In this document: positions 1 through 13,100 of the stretch, in pieces
Layout of the letters: the number at the start of each line of letters is the position of its first letter
How positions within the stretch are numbered: position 1 is the first letter of the stretch
Origin: Nematostella vectensis
Taxonomy: Eukaryota > Cnidaria > Anthozoa > Actiniaria > Edwardsiidae
Length of the DNA: 64,000 nucleotides
Assembly (NCBI RefSeq): GCF_932526225.1
Contig: NC_064039.1
Coordinates: forward strand, 5,407,001-5,471,000
Direction: 5' to 3'
Translations under genes and position numbers: made by a program
Notes under the pieces: generated by a model
Seen by the model: only the letters and a program-made list of their open reading frames with translations
Databases searched by the model: none
Told to the model about the DNA's origin: nothing

Positions 1-2378
1 CCAAGTTCTCTTTCGAGGGGACAAAACTTACGGTTAAGGAGATATTGTTGCGTAGAGTAACCTGGTAGACAGCTTTTATGGCCTCGTTGAGCGTCTTACT
101 CTTTCCCCCTTGGTTCGTCCATGCCTAGACGAAAGCGGCGCTATCTGAGTAAGCGTCGACCCTGGAGTTTTGTAAATGTTCGGCCGCGGTTGATAGCGTG
201 AGGCGTAACGCTGAGGCCTCCTTGAGCCCGATGTGTTGGGCAGCGGTTTCTTTATTATCCCAGTGATCGCGCAAAATATAAGGCATGTCTGACATTATGA
301 TACCCCCCAACCAGAGCGTCAGTGAACAATTTCACAGATTTGTGGCGTTTATCCAACCAAGGCAAAGATCCGTGTCTATGCTAGTGCCCCTCGCACTAGC
401 ATATTGTAAGAGGGGTTCTTACATACTTTGTTGATCGATCGATACATGGCGCGAGAGTATAGTCTCGCCGCGGGGACGGCGATTGCGAAGGAAGTAGTTT
501 TCCTGCAAGGCGTTGGAGCGTTTTAACATCAATCTCATTTCTTGATAATATCGCTTCTCAAAATGTGGCGAATTTCTCCTTTTATTTAAAGGGAAAAAGA
601 AGGCCATGCAGGTAAAATGGCACAGGTAGCCCAAGAAAGAAATAACCTGAGTAGGGGTGAAAGTCGACTTATTAATGGCCAGCGTGTATCCGAGGGAGGT
701 GAGTACGGAAATTACAATGTAAGCAGCTGCCTGGGCTAGTTCAAAGTTGGACCATGTAGAGACACCCTGTACAGCCAGTTGAACAATGTGCCTATCATCG
801 ATATATTGACTACAAGGCACTCCAAGTGAACGTATGTAATTGGTGGCCAGCATACCCGTCGCGTGGTAAATATACGCACTTGCTTTCCATCCGAACGGAA
901 GACAAGTGTAGACGAAATAACAGCCCTTCCAAGAAAGGCCGAATAACTTTCTACTAGCGGGAGTTAGCTTGATATGATCATAACCGCTCTTGTCGTCACA
1001 ACCGGTTTGAACGTGGTTGTAGCCAAGGGGAGGTCTGACAGGTAATCCAGCGAGAAGGGGAGGTCTGACAGGTAGTCCAGCGAGAAGGGGAGGTCGGACA
1101 GGTAGTCCAGCGAGAAGGGGAGGTCTGACAGGTAGTTCAGCGAGAAGGGGAGGTCTGACAGGTAGTCCAGCGAGAAGGGGAGGTCTGACAGGTAGTCCAG
1201 CGAGAAGGGGAGGTCCTTGACCCAAAGGTTCCGTGACACATTCTAGGCTTGGAAGGTTATATTGTTATTGGCATGACAAGGTACGGTGGTTCAACCTCGC
1301 CAACCTATCCCCAGAACAGTAGTGATCCATTAGCAACACGCTCCAAGATCGTTTCTGTGATAAATTCTTCGAACGCAATGCATGAGGGGTTATTTTCAAG
1401 CTGCATTGGAGGGGGGTGGGGCGAGTTGTAGAGTTTTTTTGCAAAAGTTCCTTTGAAAGGTTTGAAATAGGACCAAGCATCAACCCCGTTTGACCAAAAC
1501 CTCTCCTACTGGAGTAATATCCTCCCAACGTTCGTAATGGTCATGGATTCCGCCGGCAACAATAGACGACGGATAACGAAGGATGACCAAGTCTGGAGAA
1601 CCCTTAACGTAACATTTGGATACCAGCGCGGGCGGAGGTCTGGGGCCGACCATTCCGATGGGCTCGCCCTTCCAGTCACACCATTTTGCTACACATGGCT
1701 TAATATCGTTGAGCTTCTTACGAAAATCGAGTACTTTACGACGCTTGAAGGGTGGGCCCTGAATGTTAAACCGTAATGCGAAGGTGAAAGAAAAAACTGG
1801 AAGGAATACCGAAAAGAAGGGCCCACCGAAATGTCGGCCCCAGAGCGTAAGGGCATAAGAAACCCGCGCCTGAGAAACGACACAAGGTAAAAAAAGGGAA
1901 CCTATAGCAACTAGGGTGCTATCAGAGGCGAAAGCAATGATGACTGACAGTGGAAATAATTTTAGTAGTGGTATAGAAGTACATATAACTAACATAGAAA
2001 AAGGCGTTTTCATGTTACATTGTAAGGGCCCTTAGTATTTGTTAGGGCAGTTTCCCCGCATAAGAAGCAGGTTTTCCCCCCGCCTCTGAATCTTGGCTGT
2101 CTGAGCAAAGGAGTGGGTTGTGGGTTCCTCCGGAACGAAGGGTAGGGGACACTCCTTCCGAACATCATTCCGCCAGGTTTGTTATTTGTTATCTTGGCGG
2201 TAGTGGCGGCCACAACGCTTTCTTCTTTTGACCCGAGGAGTCGAATCACGATCTCACCAAGATCGCCTCTAAACATGATGGGGCGGCATTGCCGCAATAT
2301 GGCCTCGTACTCCGCAGCTTTTGCATCTCCCGAGGTACGAGCATTGTCAGCCAGCTGTTGGATAGTACTAATGATCAT
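1..2378 (-). pseudogene. Decayed DIRS-like retrotransposon (gag remnant, reverse transcriptase, RNase H)
   Basis: Reading on the minus strand, four blocks follow the order of a DIRS-type element. At 2378-2010 is a gag-like piece that ends near a zinc-knuckle-like CFLCGE. At 2013-1480 is an open spacer. At about 1020-419 is a reverse transcriptase core containing DDKSGYDHI, a PFGWKAS motif and YIDDRH in the position of the catalytic YxDD box. At 310-1 is an RNase H-like segment with VDAYSDS followed by WTNQGGKS and FVPSKEN. The RNase H frame is broken by an in-frame TAG at 122-124, and the blocks lie in different frames, so the copy is dead. The tyrosine recombinase expected in a DIRS element would lie left of the window, so that assignment is inference; another RT element with a similar RT-RH is the alternative. 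A 30-bp tandem repeat has expanded upstream of the RT core. Confidence 0.7.
1023..1215. repeat. 30-bp minisatellite inside the retrotransposon RT frame
   Basis: About six and a half copies of a 30-bp unit containing aggtctgacaggtagtccag. The unit is a multiple of three, so on the minus strand it reads as repeated decapeptides of the type LLAGLPVRPP, in frame with the following RT core. One copy has cgg for ctg and one has gttcag, so the copies are nearly but not fully identical, consistent with recent expansion. Confidence 0.9.
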
Positions 2379-2459
2379 CTGCCAGTCGCGTATGTGTTTT
2401 GGGGCTGAGGCTAATTGGCGGACGAGGGCAAGGGAGGCCCACCACCCCCCCCCCCCCTG

Positions 2460-2988
2460 AAGACGACTTTTCTTTTTTTGATTTCTTGTTGCAGGGATTT
2501 AACAACATTTGACATCTAGTATGGGAAGGAAAAAAGGAAAGAATTAAGAGAAAACTTGACGTACCGTAACGATTACCAAATCCTGTCAGTAAAAAATCAG
2601 AGTCGTGGCAATTTTATAGCAAAGTTATAAGGGGTTACACAATTACAGCCTGGGGCTCGACCACAGACAAATAGTAGAATCACAATTATAGCCTGGGCCT
2701 TAACTGCAGATAGAGTTCTCTTTCAATTCCATACAATTATCGGGAATTATAGTCTGGGCCTCCACCCAAACAGTTAAAAATCACAATTACAGCCTGGGGG
2801 CTAAAAGGGCCCCCCCTCCGTATTACATGAACCGCTTAGGCTATGACCATCAAACTTACAGACAATGATAACCAGCATGCAAAGAATCGTTACGCCCTAT
2901 TTTGGCCGATTCGATTACGACGTCACAATGACGTCATCAATTCTCTGTGGAAGAGATATAATTATCGAATATAAAAATGTGGAGGTGT

Positions 2989-3019
<31 letters not shown>

Positions 3020-4144
3020 GGGGGGGATTTTTGGGCGTCCGGGCTAGGGGGGGGTAACGACTTTTGGGCTTGGATTTGAGGGGGGAAGAGCAAAATTTTT
3101 ATTGACCGAACTTTACAAACTACAGCATATCAAACTGCAAATTGGGGATTCGAATTTGTATTCACCTTATCATAAGGGTGAGATAATAGAAGGCAGAACG
3201 CAATATGGCGGCATTGCATTTCTCTAATTTAATCACCAAACATTGGATTCGATGGATAAAATAATATATAAAGTCGATTTTCAGTCGAGACGGAAACAGA
3301 AAAGTGGCAGAGACGAAATTTACGCGGACGTAGAGAAGTTATCAAAAGGATAAAAAAAAACCTTTCTTTTTCCTTCTGCGCCTGTCTTCGCGTTTTTTTA
3401 CAGGCATGTTAAGCATCTTACGTCAACGCTAACTTCGCCGTCTCCTCTTTCTTGGATGGTGATATAGAGGGACATCACGGCCACTTGTCCTCTAGACAAT
3501 AGGTTGGCGCACGCCCGTAATAACGCGGAAAATGTGAAGTCCGCTTATGTGGGGTTATAATGAAGTTCCCTGAGCCAAACAACAAAGAGCACGAAACATG
3601 CATCCACGTACCTTTGTGCTAGCAGAAAGTTAAATATGCCAGCTGCGCACGAATCTAAGCCTCATTTCCATGATAAATGCGCGCGCAGCCTGTTTTACGG
3701 ATGTGCGCCAAACAGGGGATCTACGCTGACACCAAGACCTACTGAATTTACACCGGTCAAATTTTTTAAAAGTAAAATAAATCTTTGACAGTGTGAAATC
3801 ACTAAAGCCCAATTCCATACTCTCTCTCTCTCTCTTCTGGATTTTTGATTCGTACCTAATACACATAATTCTACTTCTCAAGGGTCGCAGCAGGACGGTA
3901 ATCTGCTCAAAGAATTCGTCTTGGGATATCTCTAACGAGACAGCCATTTTCTTTCCTTTTCTTCTTCAGTTCTTGCACTTTAATGTTTTCCAAACTCATT
4001 TCCAAGCATCAATAAGCCAGTCGTAGCTCTTCTAATACACGATTTGTTAAGTAGCCTGTACTGGGGTCTTCACTTTACTTGGTAAAAGTGTCACCAAGTT
4101 CTTTCTGTGCAGTCCCTTATATACTTTTTCTACTGGCATCTATC
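2460..4144. other. Intergenic stretch with simple repeats; no gene recognised
   Basis: No conserved coding exon was found. It holds a poly-C tract near 2445-2458, a family of four short dispersed copies of caattayagcctggg-like sequence (about 2640-2800), a TG run passing into a poly-G tract (about 2983-3027), and a CT run near 3821-3836. The IPO7 3' UTR should enter from the right. An ATTAAA on the minus strand at 3984-3979 is a possible but weak poly(A) signal. Confidence 0.5.
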
Positions 4145-7100
4145 TCAGCTTTGGTGCTGGGCTCCAAAGTTAAAGCTGGTCGGAACGGAAACGTTTGCGA
4201 AGTTGTAGCCACCAGCGGCCTCGATTCGTTTTGATTCTGAGAAGACAAGCCAAGGAAAACATTTAGATCCAAGTACTCGGTACAAATTAGTCCATGACAA
4301 TGAGGTGCAGTTATCAGGCCGTTTGAGATAAAGAAGAGCTGGTAATGCCAAACCTACCCCACTAGATCCCTAACCCACGCGCGTAACATGTGGTCACGTG
4401 GCTCGTACCTGCTGCCGCAGCCTTTTGGTCAGCGGTAGTGAAAACTTCGTGCAGTTCTTGTTTCTGCTCGTTGTTCAGACCGTTCATCATGCTTGCGTAC
4501 CATTCAGGGTTGCGACTCTGCAGAGCTGAAATGAGATAGAGAGGTCACAACAAGCTTCTCTGAGACATGTTACCAAATGAAATAGAGTGGTTTTCACAAA
4601 CTCGTGGAATACTATTTAGTTTATTTCGTACTAATACACCGTTATGTCTTTGTTCTCTTTTGTTATTGCTTGACTGTTACACTTTAACAACTACATTTTG
4701 TTGCACGGGATTTTGGAAAACACTATGGTACTAGGTGATGTTTCGGTGTTTTAGTATTGGAAACTGTGCACTGCTGTTTTCAAGATGGTGGGGACCCTAG
4801 GTAATTCAAGCGCGAAAGCGAGGCTTTGCCAGGTCAAATTTGTCTACAGCTGTCTTTTCTATTTGCTCTAATTACGATAAAGCTAGAAATATAACATCCT
4901 GGTTAAAGTTACCTAATTTACCTAGCAGTGCCGTTTACCTGGTAGTGCCGTTTACCTGGCAGTGCCGTTTACCTGGCAGTGCCGTTTACCTGGCAGTGCC
5001 GTTTACCTGGCAGTGCCGTTTACCTGGCAGTGCCGTTTACCTGGCAGTGCCGTTTACCTGGCAGTGCCGTTTACCTGGCAGTGCCGTTTACCTGGCAGTG
5101 CCGTTTACCTGGCAGTGCCGTTTACCTGGCAGTGCCGTTTACCTGGCAGTGCCGTTTACCTGGCAGTGCCGTTTACCTGGCAGTGCCGTTTACCTGGCAG
5201 TGCCGTTTACCTGGCAGTGCCGTTTACCTGGCAGTGCCGTTTACCTGGCAGTGCCGTTTACCTGGCAGTGCCGTTTACCTGGCAGTGCCGTTTACCTGGC
5301 AGTGCCGTTTACCTGGCAGTGCCGTTTACCTGGCAGTGCCGTTTACCTGGCAGTGCCGTTTACCTGGCAGTGCCGTTTACCTGGCAGTGCCGTTTACCTG
5401 GCAGTGTAGTTTACCTGGCAGTGCCGTTTACCTGGCAGTGCAGTTTACCTGGCAGTGCAGTTTACCTGGCAGTGCAGTTTACCTGGCAGTGCAGTTTACC
5501 TGGCAGTGCAGTTTACCTGGCAGTGCAGTTTACCTGGCAGTGCAGTTTACCTGGCAGTGCAGTTTACCTGGCAGTGCAGTTTACCTGGCAGTGCAGTTTA
5601 CCTGGCAGTGCAGTTTACCTGGCAGTGCAGTTTACCTGGCAGTGCAGTTTACCTGGCAGTGTCGTTTACCTGGCAGTGTCGTTTACCTGGCAGTGTCGTT
5701 TACCTAGCAGTGTCGTTTACCTAGCAGTGTAGTTTACCTAGCAGTGTAGTTTACCTAGCAGTGTAGTTTACCTAGCAGTGTAGTTTACCTAGCAGTGTAG
5801 TTTACCTAGCAGTGTAGTTTACCTAGTAGTGTAGTTTACCTAGTAGTGTAGTTTACCTAGTAGTGTCGTTCACCTAGCAGTGTAGTTCACCTAGTAGTGT
5901 CGTTCACCTAGCAGTGTAGTTTACCTAGTAGTGTAGTTTTGAACGCAATGTACTCGTCCATATTCTCGCCGTCTATCGAGGTGGTGTACTCCTCTAGAGG
6001 AGTCTCTTCATCATCGTCATCATCGTCTTCATCATCGAAATGATCTGCTGCCTAGAGAGGATTAAAATCAAACAAACCAAAACCTCAGGTTATGTGAAGG
6101 AAGTTGCTGCATAAAATAATGAAGATTTAATTCAGTTGAAAACATCTTTTCGTTCTTCGTTGGGGTGAAGATCTTTTGAAAGGGCAGTAAAACACTATGC
6201 GCCAATTTATTATTCAATTCTACAGAGTATAAGCAGAAAAGCCTCTCACTTGCCATTATGTAATTCTAGCCAAGTTCCAATTGTGAGAGAACATTCATTT
6301 CCACTGGTTAATTTGGAGAGGCCATTGCAAATATCTTCGATTGAATTCGGTAAGTTAAGATTTCTCATAATTTATCGTCACCCGTATAATTTTAACCAAT
6401 GCTGAAATCCCGCGTACAAAATGACGTCATCTCGCTGAAATATGGCAGTTACTCTAGTTATAGAACGCGGCCATTCGAGTATTTTGATTGATCTTCAACA
6501 AAAATATACATAATTTGGTTCGTTACTTTACCTTTTTAGCTAGATTTTCGATGTACTCTACATCGTCTTCGTTAAACTCGTCCTCGTCGCTGGCAAGCTC
6601 TTCTACAAACGTAACAACATGCAGGTCATTGGGTATTTGTAGGTGACATTCGTACGTGCTTGAGAATATTTTAAAGCTCTTACCTTCGTTATCCTCGCCA
6701 TCTTCAACTTCTTCATCGTCTTCGTCATCACCACGAGCTACCGAGCCAATAAAAAGGCAAAGGAAGTTACAGTACTGACAGAAAGTAATGCAACCGAAAA
6801 CTGACGAATTACGCCGAAAATTTGTCTATTGATTTAATCCGAAATTTCAGGTATCTTCGCCGAAAATTCGGCTATAGTTTTCGGCAGTTTGCGCTAACCG
6901 AAATCTCAGCATCCGAAATTTTTAAGGGTTGTGTTTTTCGACTGTCGCTGTAAATGAACTCTTTTTCTGACAATGTACTTTCTCAGGACTGACACAGAGT
7001 TATCGAAGCTCTATGTTATTACACGACACAGACGCGTGATCTGTATTGTCTTGGTTTTAACAACAAACTCTTTTGATTAATTGTACCATTTTATAAATAT

Positions 7101-10100
7101 TTTTAATAGTGATGAACACACGAACTAGTGAAAATATTCAATTAAAAAAAAAATAATTTTAATCTGAAAATCAATAAAATACGTTTGTGAGTCTATATTA
7201 ATTGGAGTCTAATACAGGTAGTAAAACCACAGCTATTCAGACCCCACTGTATAGTTATTACTAAGCCTACTGCTCACCATCATATGCTCGTTTGAGACCA
7301 GTGAACACAAGCAGTATGGAGGGGAGAATACGAGGAGACACCTGGGAGATGACTTGGGGTAGCACTTCCTTGGGCGTATCAAACAGCGCACAGAACCCAA
7401 GAATGAACATCTTACGGTCGTGGAGCCTGCCAAGTTAAGGTAAGATAAAAACATGACATGGTCAGCCTGTACATTAAGGACAGTCAGTCTGTTAAGTCAA
7501 GGCATGATCAGACTTAAAGATAAGGTTAGCCTGATAAATGAAGGCATGAGCAGACTTAAAGATAAGGTTAGCCTGATAAATGAAGGCATGATCAGATTTA
7601 AAAATAAGGTTAGCCTGGCAAGTGAAGGCAAGATCAGACTTAAAGATAAGGTTAGCCTGATAAGTAAAGGCATGATCAGACTTAAAGATAACGTTAGCCT
7701 GGCAAGTGAAGCCAAGATCAGACTTAAAGATAAGGTTAGCCTGATAAGTGAAGGCAAGATCTGAGTTAAAGGTAAGGTTAGCCTGCTAAGTGAAGGCATG
7801 ATCAGACTTAAAGATAACGTTAGACTGGCAAGTGAAGGCAAGATCAGACTTAAAGATAAGGTTAGCCTGATAAGTGAAGGAAAGATCAGACTTAAATATA
7901 AGGTTAGCCTGATAAGTTAAGGCATGATCAGACTTAAAGGTAAGGTTAGTATGACAAGTGAAGGCAAGATCAGACTTAAAGATAAGGTTAGCCTGATAAG
8001 TGAAGGCAGGATCAGACTTAAAGATAAGGTTAGCCTGATAAGTGAAGGAATGATCAGATTTAAAAATAAGGTTAGTCTGACAAGTGAAGGCAAGAACAGA
8101 CTTAAAGGTAAGGTTAGTCTGGCAAGTGAAGGCAAGATCAGACATTAAGGTAAGGTTAGCCTGATACGTAAAGGCATGATCAGACTTAAAGGTAAAACAA
8201 CAAGATGGGTAGAGCAAGCGAGTGCAAGATATTCAAATAAAAAGAAGTCTCAACAAGTTTCAGTGTCTAAATATTAACAATAAACATTCCAAACATGTTT
8301 TCCTGTTAATGGTTTTGCTTGTCAAACTGTCAACTCTAAATTGATAGCCTGTCCCCTGCATACCCTAAGAAGCAGTCAGCATCATGGACCCACTGCGAGA
8401 AGAACTGTGCAGTGACGGCCTCCTGGGAGTTAGGGAACTGTAGCTTGTCTAGGATGCTCAGTAGAAGAGGAGAGTTGTAGTAGAGCGCAGCTATGGCAAC
8501 CTGCAGGCACATTGTTCGCAGTTCACTACCCTTCACTTCTCGAGTCAACCTTTCAAGCGCTGCCTCCACAAAAAACGGCAACCACTGCAATCACAAGGAT
8601 TGGAGGTGGGAACACAAATATAGTACAACAACGATTCATAATAAGAAAAGAAAAAGTAATCGATATTTTAGAGAAAAGGAAATGCACCAGAATTGTTTAT
8701 TTGTGATACCGACCATAAACCTATGCTAGCATAAAGTACAGTAAATCTATGTCACTATAATCCCACTGTACTTGGCAGCAACTTAATTCCTTCTTTGTAT
8801 TGACGATTCAGTGTATTGAGATGATAAAGTGCATAGTCAAGGTTACAGAGCTTCCTGTCGATAAGCTTATGGATACAATGTTTTGATGGAAGCTTCTTTC
8901 TGGTCAAAGCTTATAAATTCCAAATGTAAGACTCGTGATGCATCGCTTTGCAGGCTCTATTTACTTCCAAGCAAGTCAAAAATTTCAAAATTATTAGTGG
9001 TTATTATACTGTATTGGTGCACACCCAAATAATTAAAAAAATCAAGGTGTATCTCTGATAATATTAACAAAATAATATTCTTGGAAGAGTGTTAATGCTT
9101 GGGCAAGTGATGTTGGTTAGCATACCTGGTCCATGTGTCCACGGCACTGCAGGATGGTGACTTCCAATAGTTTGGCTGCATTGACCTGATCGTCTTCGCC
9201 AGGATCCTCTGTCAGCATCTAAAGCGGGGAAAAAAGAGGTTAAACAACAACTCAGGTGAGCCTGGTTATAGAAGATGGTAAAGTTCAAGTGAAAAAGGAA
9301 TGCAGCCAAACCTTGCTGACACCTGAATTTTTTTGGCAGTGTCTCAATTCTTTTGTTTCAAAGCCTCTAAAACCTTAGTGAATTAGTAATTGTTGATAGG
9401 CTTTTTTAGGACTTGTCCTCTTCTGATGAATCTCAATGAAATGTGCCAACCTTTTTACAGATTTTGTAGATAATCTCCAGGTGCTTTGGGATGGATATAA
9501 ATGCTGGTGTGTCGACTGTGATGTAGTTATGTAGACATGGCATCATTTCTAATGAGCAAAAAAAAGCATTTAATCAATAAGATACAGCAAGGTATACTGT
9601 GTAATAATATGCACTTTTTGGTTCCTTCAGTGGGTATTGGAAGGCTACGAATTCCATAGTAACTTTAGCTTATTCCTCTGAAATTGAAGTAAAAGAGTTT
9701 TTTTTAATAATTTGAATTAAATTGGGGTACTAGATTTAAAATTATGCTTAGTTTGCTTCTTACATGAGATTCTCATTTGCATAGGGTTTCATAGCAAACA
9801 AGGGTCACGTAAGTTAAGGGCTTTAAGGTCAGAATAGTCTAAGAAACTTTTTAACTACCAATAAAATGTTTAGACTAGCCTAGATATAAAATGCTAAAAA
9901 CTGAATATGGTATGTTCGGTACAGGGAAAGACATTTTACCTGTAAAGAAGTCAAAAGCATCTCTCTCAAATGCCTCATAAAGTGGCGTATAAAGGGACCA
10001 CATTTGAGGCGAGATCTCAAAACATGTGCAGGTACACACAATCGAGAACACATCTTCGTAGAATTCTATAACCAAGACAACGCTCAATAAGAAACTCCAC

Positions 10101-13100
10101 CTTAAAAACTGAATCATAGATAAAAGAATCTCACAGTACATTAAGCAGTCACAAACTACTGTGGCAACGCAACAAAGTATATATACACCTAGCCTCCCCT
10201 GCAGGCAATGCTTTTGCCCAGAATGCAGCAGGAAAAAAGCAAGGCCTTTTAGGAACCATGTGGCAAGGCGATAAACATGCAGCGTGAGGAGCTGGGAATA
10301 AGTGATGAAGTCACTATTTTTTCAATGTTTGGTATTGTCTGCTCCCCCCTTAGCACGAGAATCTGTTCACCACCATAAGACTGCATAGCTATTTCTATAA
10401 ACTCAGGTTTTCCACCATTAAGAGATGTCTGAGGAGGAGGCTAACATACACTTGTCTTGTTCAAGTATAAAAACGACAGCCCTTAGTACAGTAAACTGTA
10501 AACTAATGTTGCTAATGTCTCTCTTATGTCTCTCATGGGTACAAGGCTTGAATAATCAACAGTTATGGGAACCACTTACCAATTGCTGACTTCTGCAGGA
10601 CAGTGGCCACAAGAGTGGCACAAATGTGCTCCAGTTGGTGAATGATCTTGTGTTAAAAAGATAAAAATAATAATTAATAAACAAATCAATTAAATTTTAC
10701 AGCGCTGCACTTGAACCCATTTCACATTGCTTTCTCACATAAGGTATTTTGCTAGGATCACAAAAAATGATGGCTAACAAAAAATCTTCATAACACATCC
10801 AAACAACAACAAATGCATTTACAAAGTGCAAACCTACACTCATGCATATACAGCACACATGCCTGTCTCAGAACCTTGACGATAACACATTCAATTATAC
10901 TATGAATAGACTCAAAAATGGACACCTGCAGTAAACACATGCTATGAAACATGACCTGCCTGCCTCAGAAACTTGACAATAACACATCCAACCACCAGAA
11001 ACAGACCCACCAATGGTCACCTAAACTCATGCTATAAAATAATATGACCCTCTGCCTCAGGAACTTGACATACTGTATCATATCCAACCACCCAACCAAA
11101 TGGACTTGCAAACTATATACATAAGACCCATGCACACAAATTTACCTCTTTGGATGATTCCAAGACATGCATCATGGTCTCAACAGTGTTCAGGATGCCC
11201 ATAGCAGTAACAGAGCGCTCATCAGCTCTCTCATCATCACCCTCACCATCCACAAGTTGTAGGAAGGTGTTTGCCTGTCAGGAGAGGAGAGGAGTTGATG
11301 CTAACATCAAGCATCTGCAGTACACATTCAGATCAAGAGAACACAGAAGCAGAGCACTACAACTTTTGCTGTTCAATAGAGGGAAAGGGACATTCATTTG
11401 TTCCAAAAGTTGAAGATGACAAAGAAATTTAATTACAGTAGAGTATAACTGACTCTATTAGCAAGGTGTCTTAATTGAGCCAGTTAAAAAAAAAACACAG
11501 AAAATTAATGGATCTTTTGAGTGTCAAAAGCTGAATTAGTTCAGGACCATCTCTGTGCTCATATTAGAGGTGTTAGTCCACAGGAGGGACAGTACTATTA
11601 GAAGTTCATATAGGAGTATTCTGGTACCAATTCTTTGGCAATGTCCACAGCAATTCCAGCAACTTGTTCCTGGTCACCATAGGTGCTGATCAGCTTTTGC
11701 ATGACACTTGTCAGGTCATCATTCTCAGTCTGTTGGATCACTCTTAAAAGCTCTAAAGAGTCAAGAGTTTCAAGAGCAATTGTGCTAGCTATGCATAGAC
11801 AATAAATAGTAACACATTGCCAAACAAGGGTGTGGTCACAGCTAAAGATGTGTAAGTTTCTCTTGCTTGGTCTCTTATTTGAAACCCTAAAGCAATTACA
11901 AAACAGACTAACAAAGTAAGTATGTCTCCGTCATGACTCACCTATGATAACTTGCCTAACATAAGGCTCTATGAATTGTTTAGCTGTGAAAAAAAACAAA
12001 TATTTAAAGCCTGGCCAAAGGTCTTGTAAATAGTATACGATGTTGACACCAACTTTTGTACAGGTTCTCACTCACCTCGTTCTTGGTGCTCAATGAGAAA
12101 CTGCAGAGCGATGGCAGCCTCCACTTTGACAGGCGCCTCCTTGTCCTCAGTCAGGCAAAGTCTAGCAGCTTCCACAGCACGTGCAAGGTTCGCCTCATGC
12201 TTGAAATCAATCTCCCCAAACACATGCAGCATCCAGCAAGCCTTGAGAAACGCATTGCAAAGGTTGGTTTTCATCAGGATGCAAGCGCAATGCATGTAAA
12301 ACTTGCATGGTTATGTTAAAAAAAATTGTTAAATCCGGATTATTTCTCATACATTTCACTATTGGTGTGCAAGGAAATTTAGATTGTAATATTGAGATTA
12401 TTGCTAAGTATTATGACTATCAATACATCAAGGTTACTTTAGTGTGTTAAGCACTAAGCTACAAATTCACAAAAGGGGGCACCATGGGTCTGAATACCAT
12501 TCCCTTTATTATGTCCCTTTTTATAGGTAAATGCAGTGTGTGTTGGAGGAGATAAGACCTCTGGCTTTATGTTGGTACCCTAGCAGACAAGAGATTAATC
12601 CTCCAAATCTAGAGAGCCAGGTTTTCACACCTGGTGGATGATAAAGCTATGGCCCTCTGTCTTGGGAAGCAAAGTGTGTCACTGAGAGTGGTAAGTAGAG
12701 AGAGGTACTTAATAGCTCAGTGATACAGGTTTAATTTCTCAAGCTAGAGGACAAGAGGGGCTCATCTCAGGTCAGGTCACGTTTTCAGAGGTGTAAAAAA
12801 ACCCTGGCTGTGAATCCCACCTTTTTCTCAGATAAATAACGGTTTAGAGTAACATAACCTCCAATCACAAATACTCAAGACTTTTTCATATTCTACACGA
12901 GAGTATCAACTTGTGGGATGTGCATAACCTTACATTAAGTGTAAGGATTCTAAGCCAGAGGCTTTGTGTTCACAAGTTGAAGTTAAATACATTGAAACAT
13001 TAACATAGGTACAGTACAGTGTTTGTATTTTTGAGCTACAGCAGTTACCTCTGGCAGCAATATCTGCTCTATAAATATTTTACACACCCGAGCTCTCATG

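Noticed and set aside
4840-5732. Long overlapping open frames encoding repeats of LAVPFTWQC type
   Set aside because: They are produced by the stop-free 17-bp array, occur in several frames at once, and lie in an IPO7 intron on the opposite strand.
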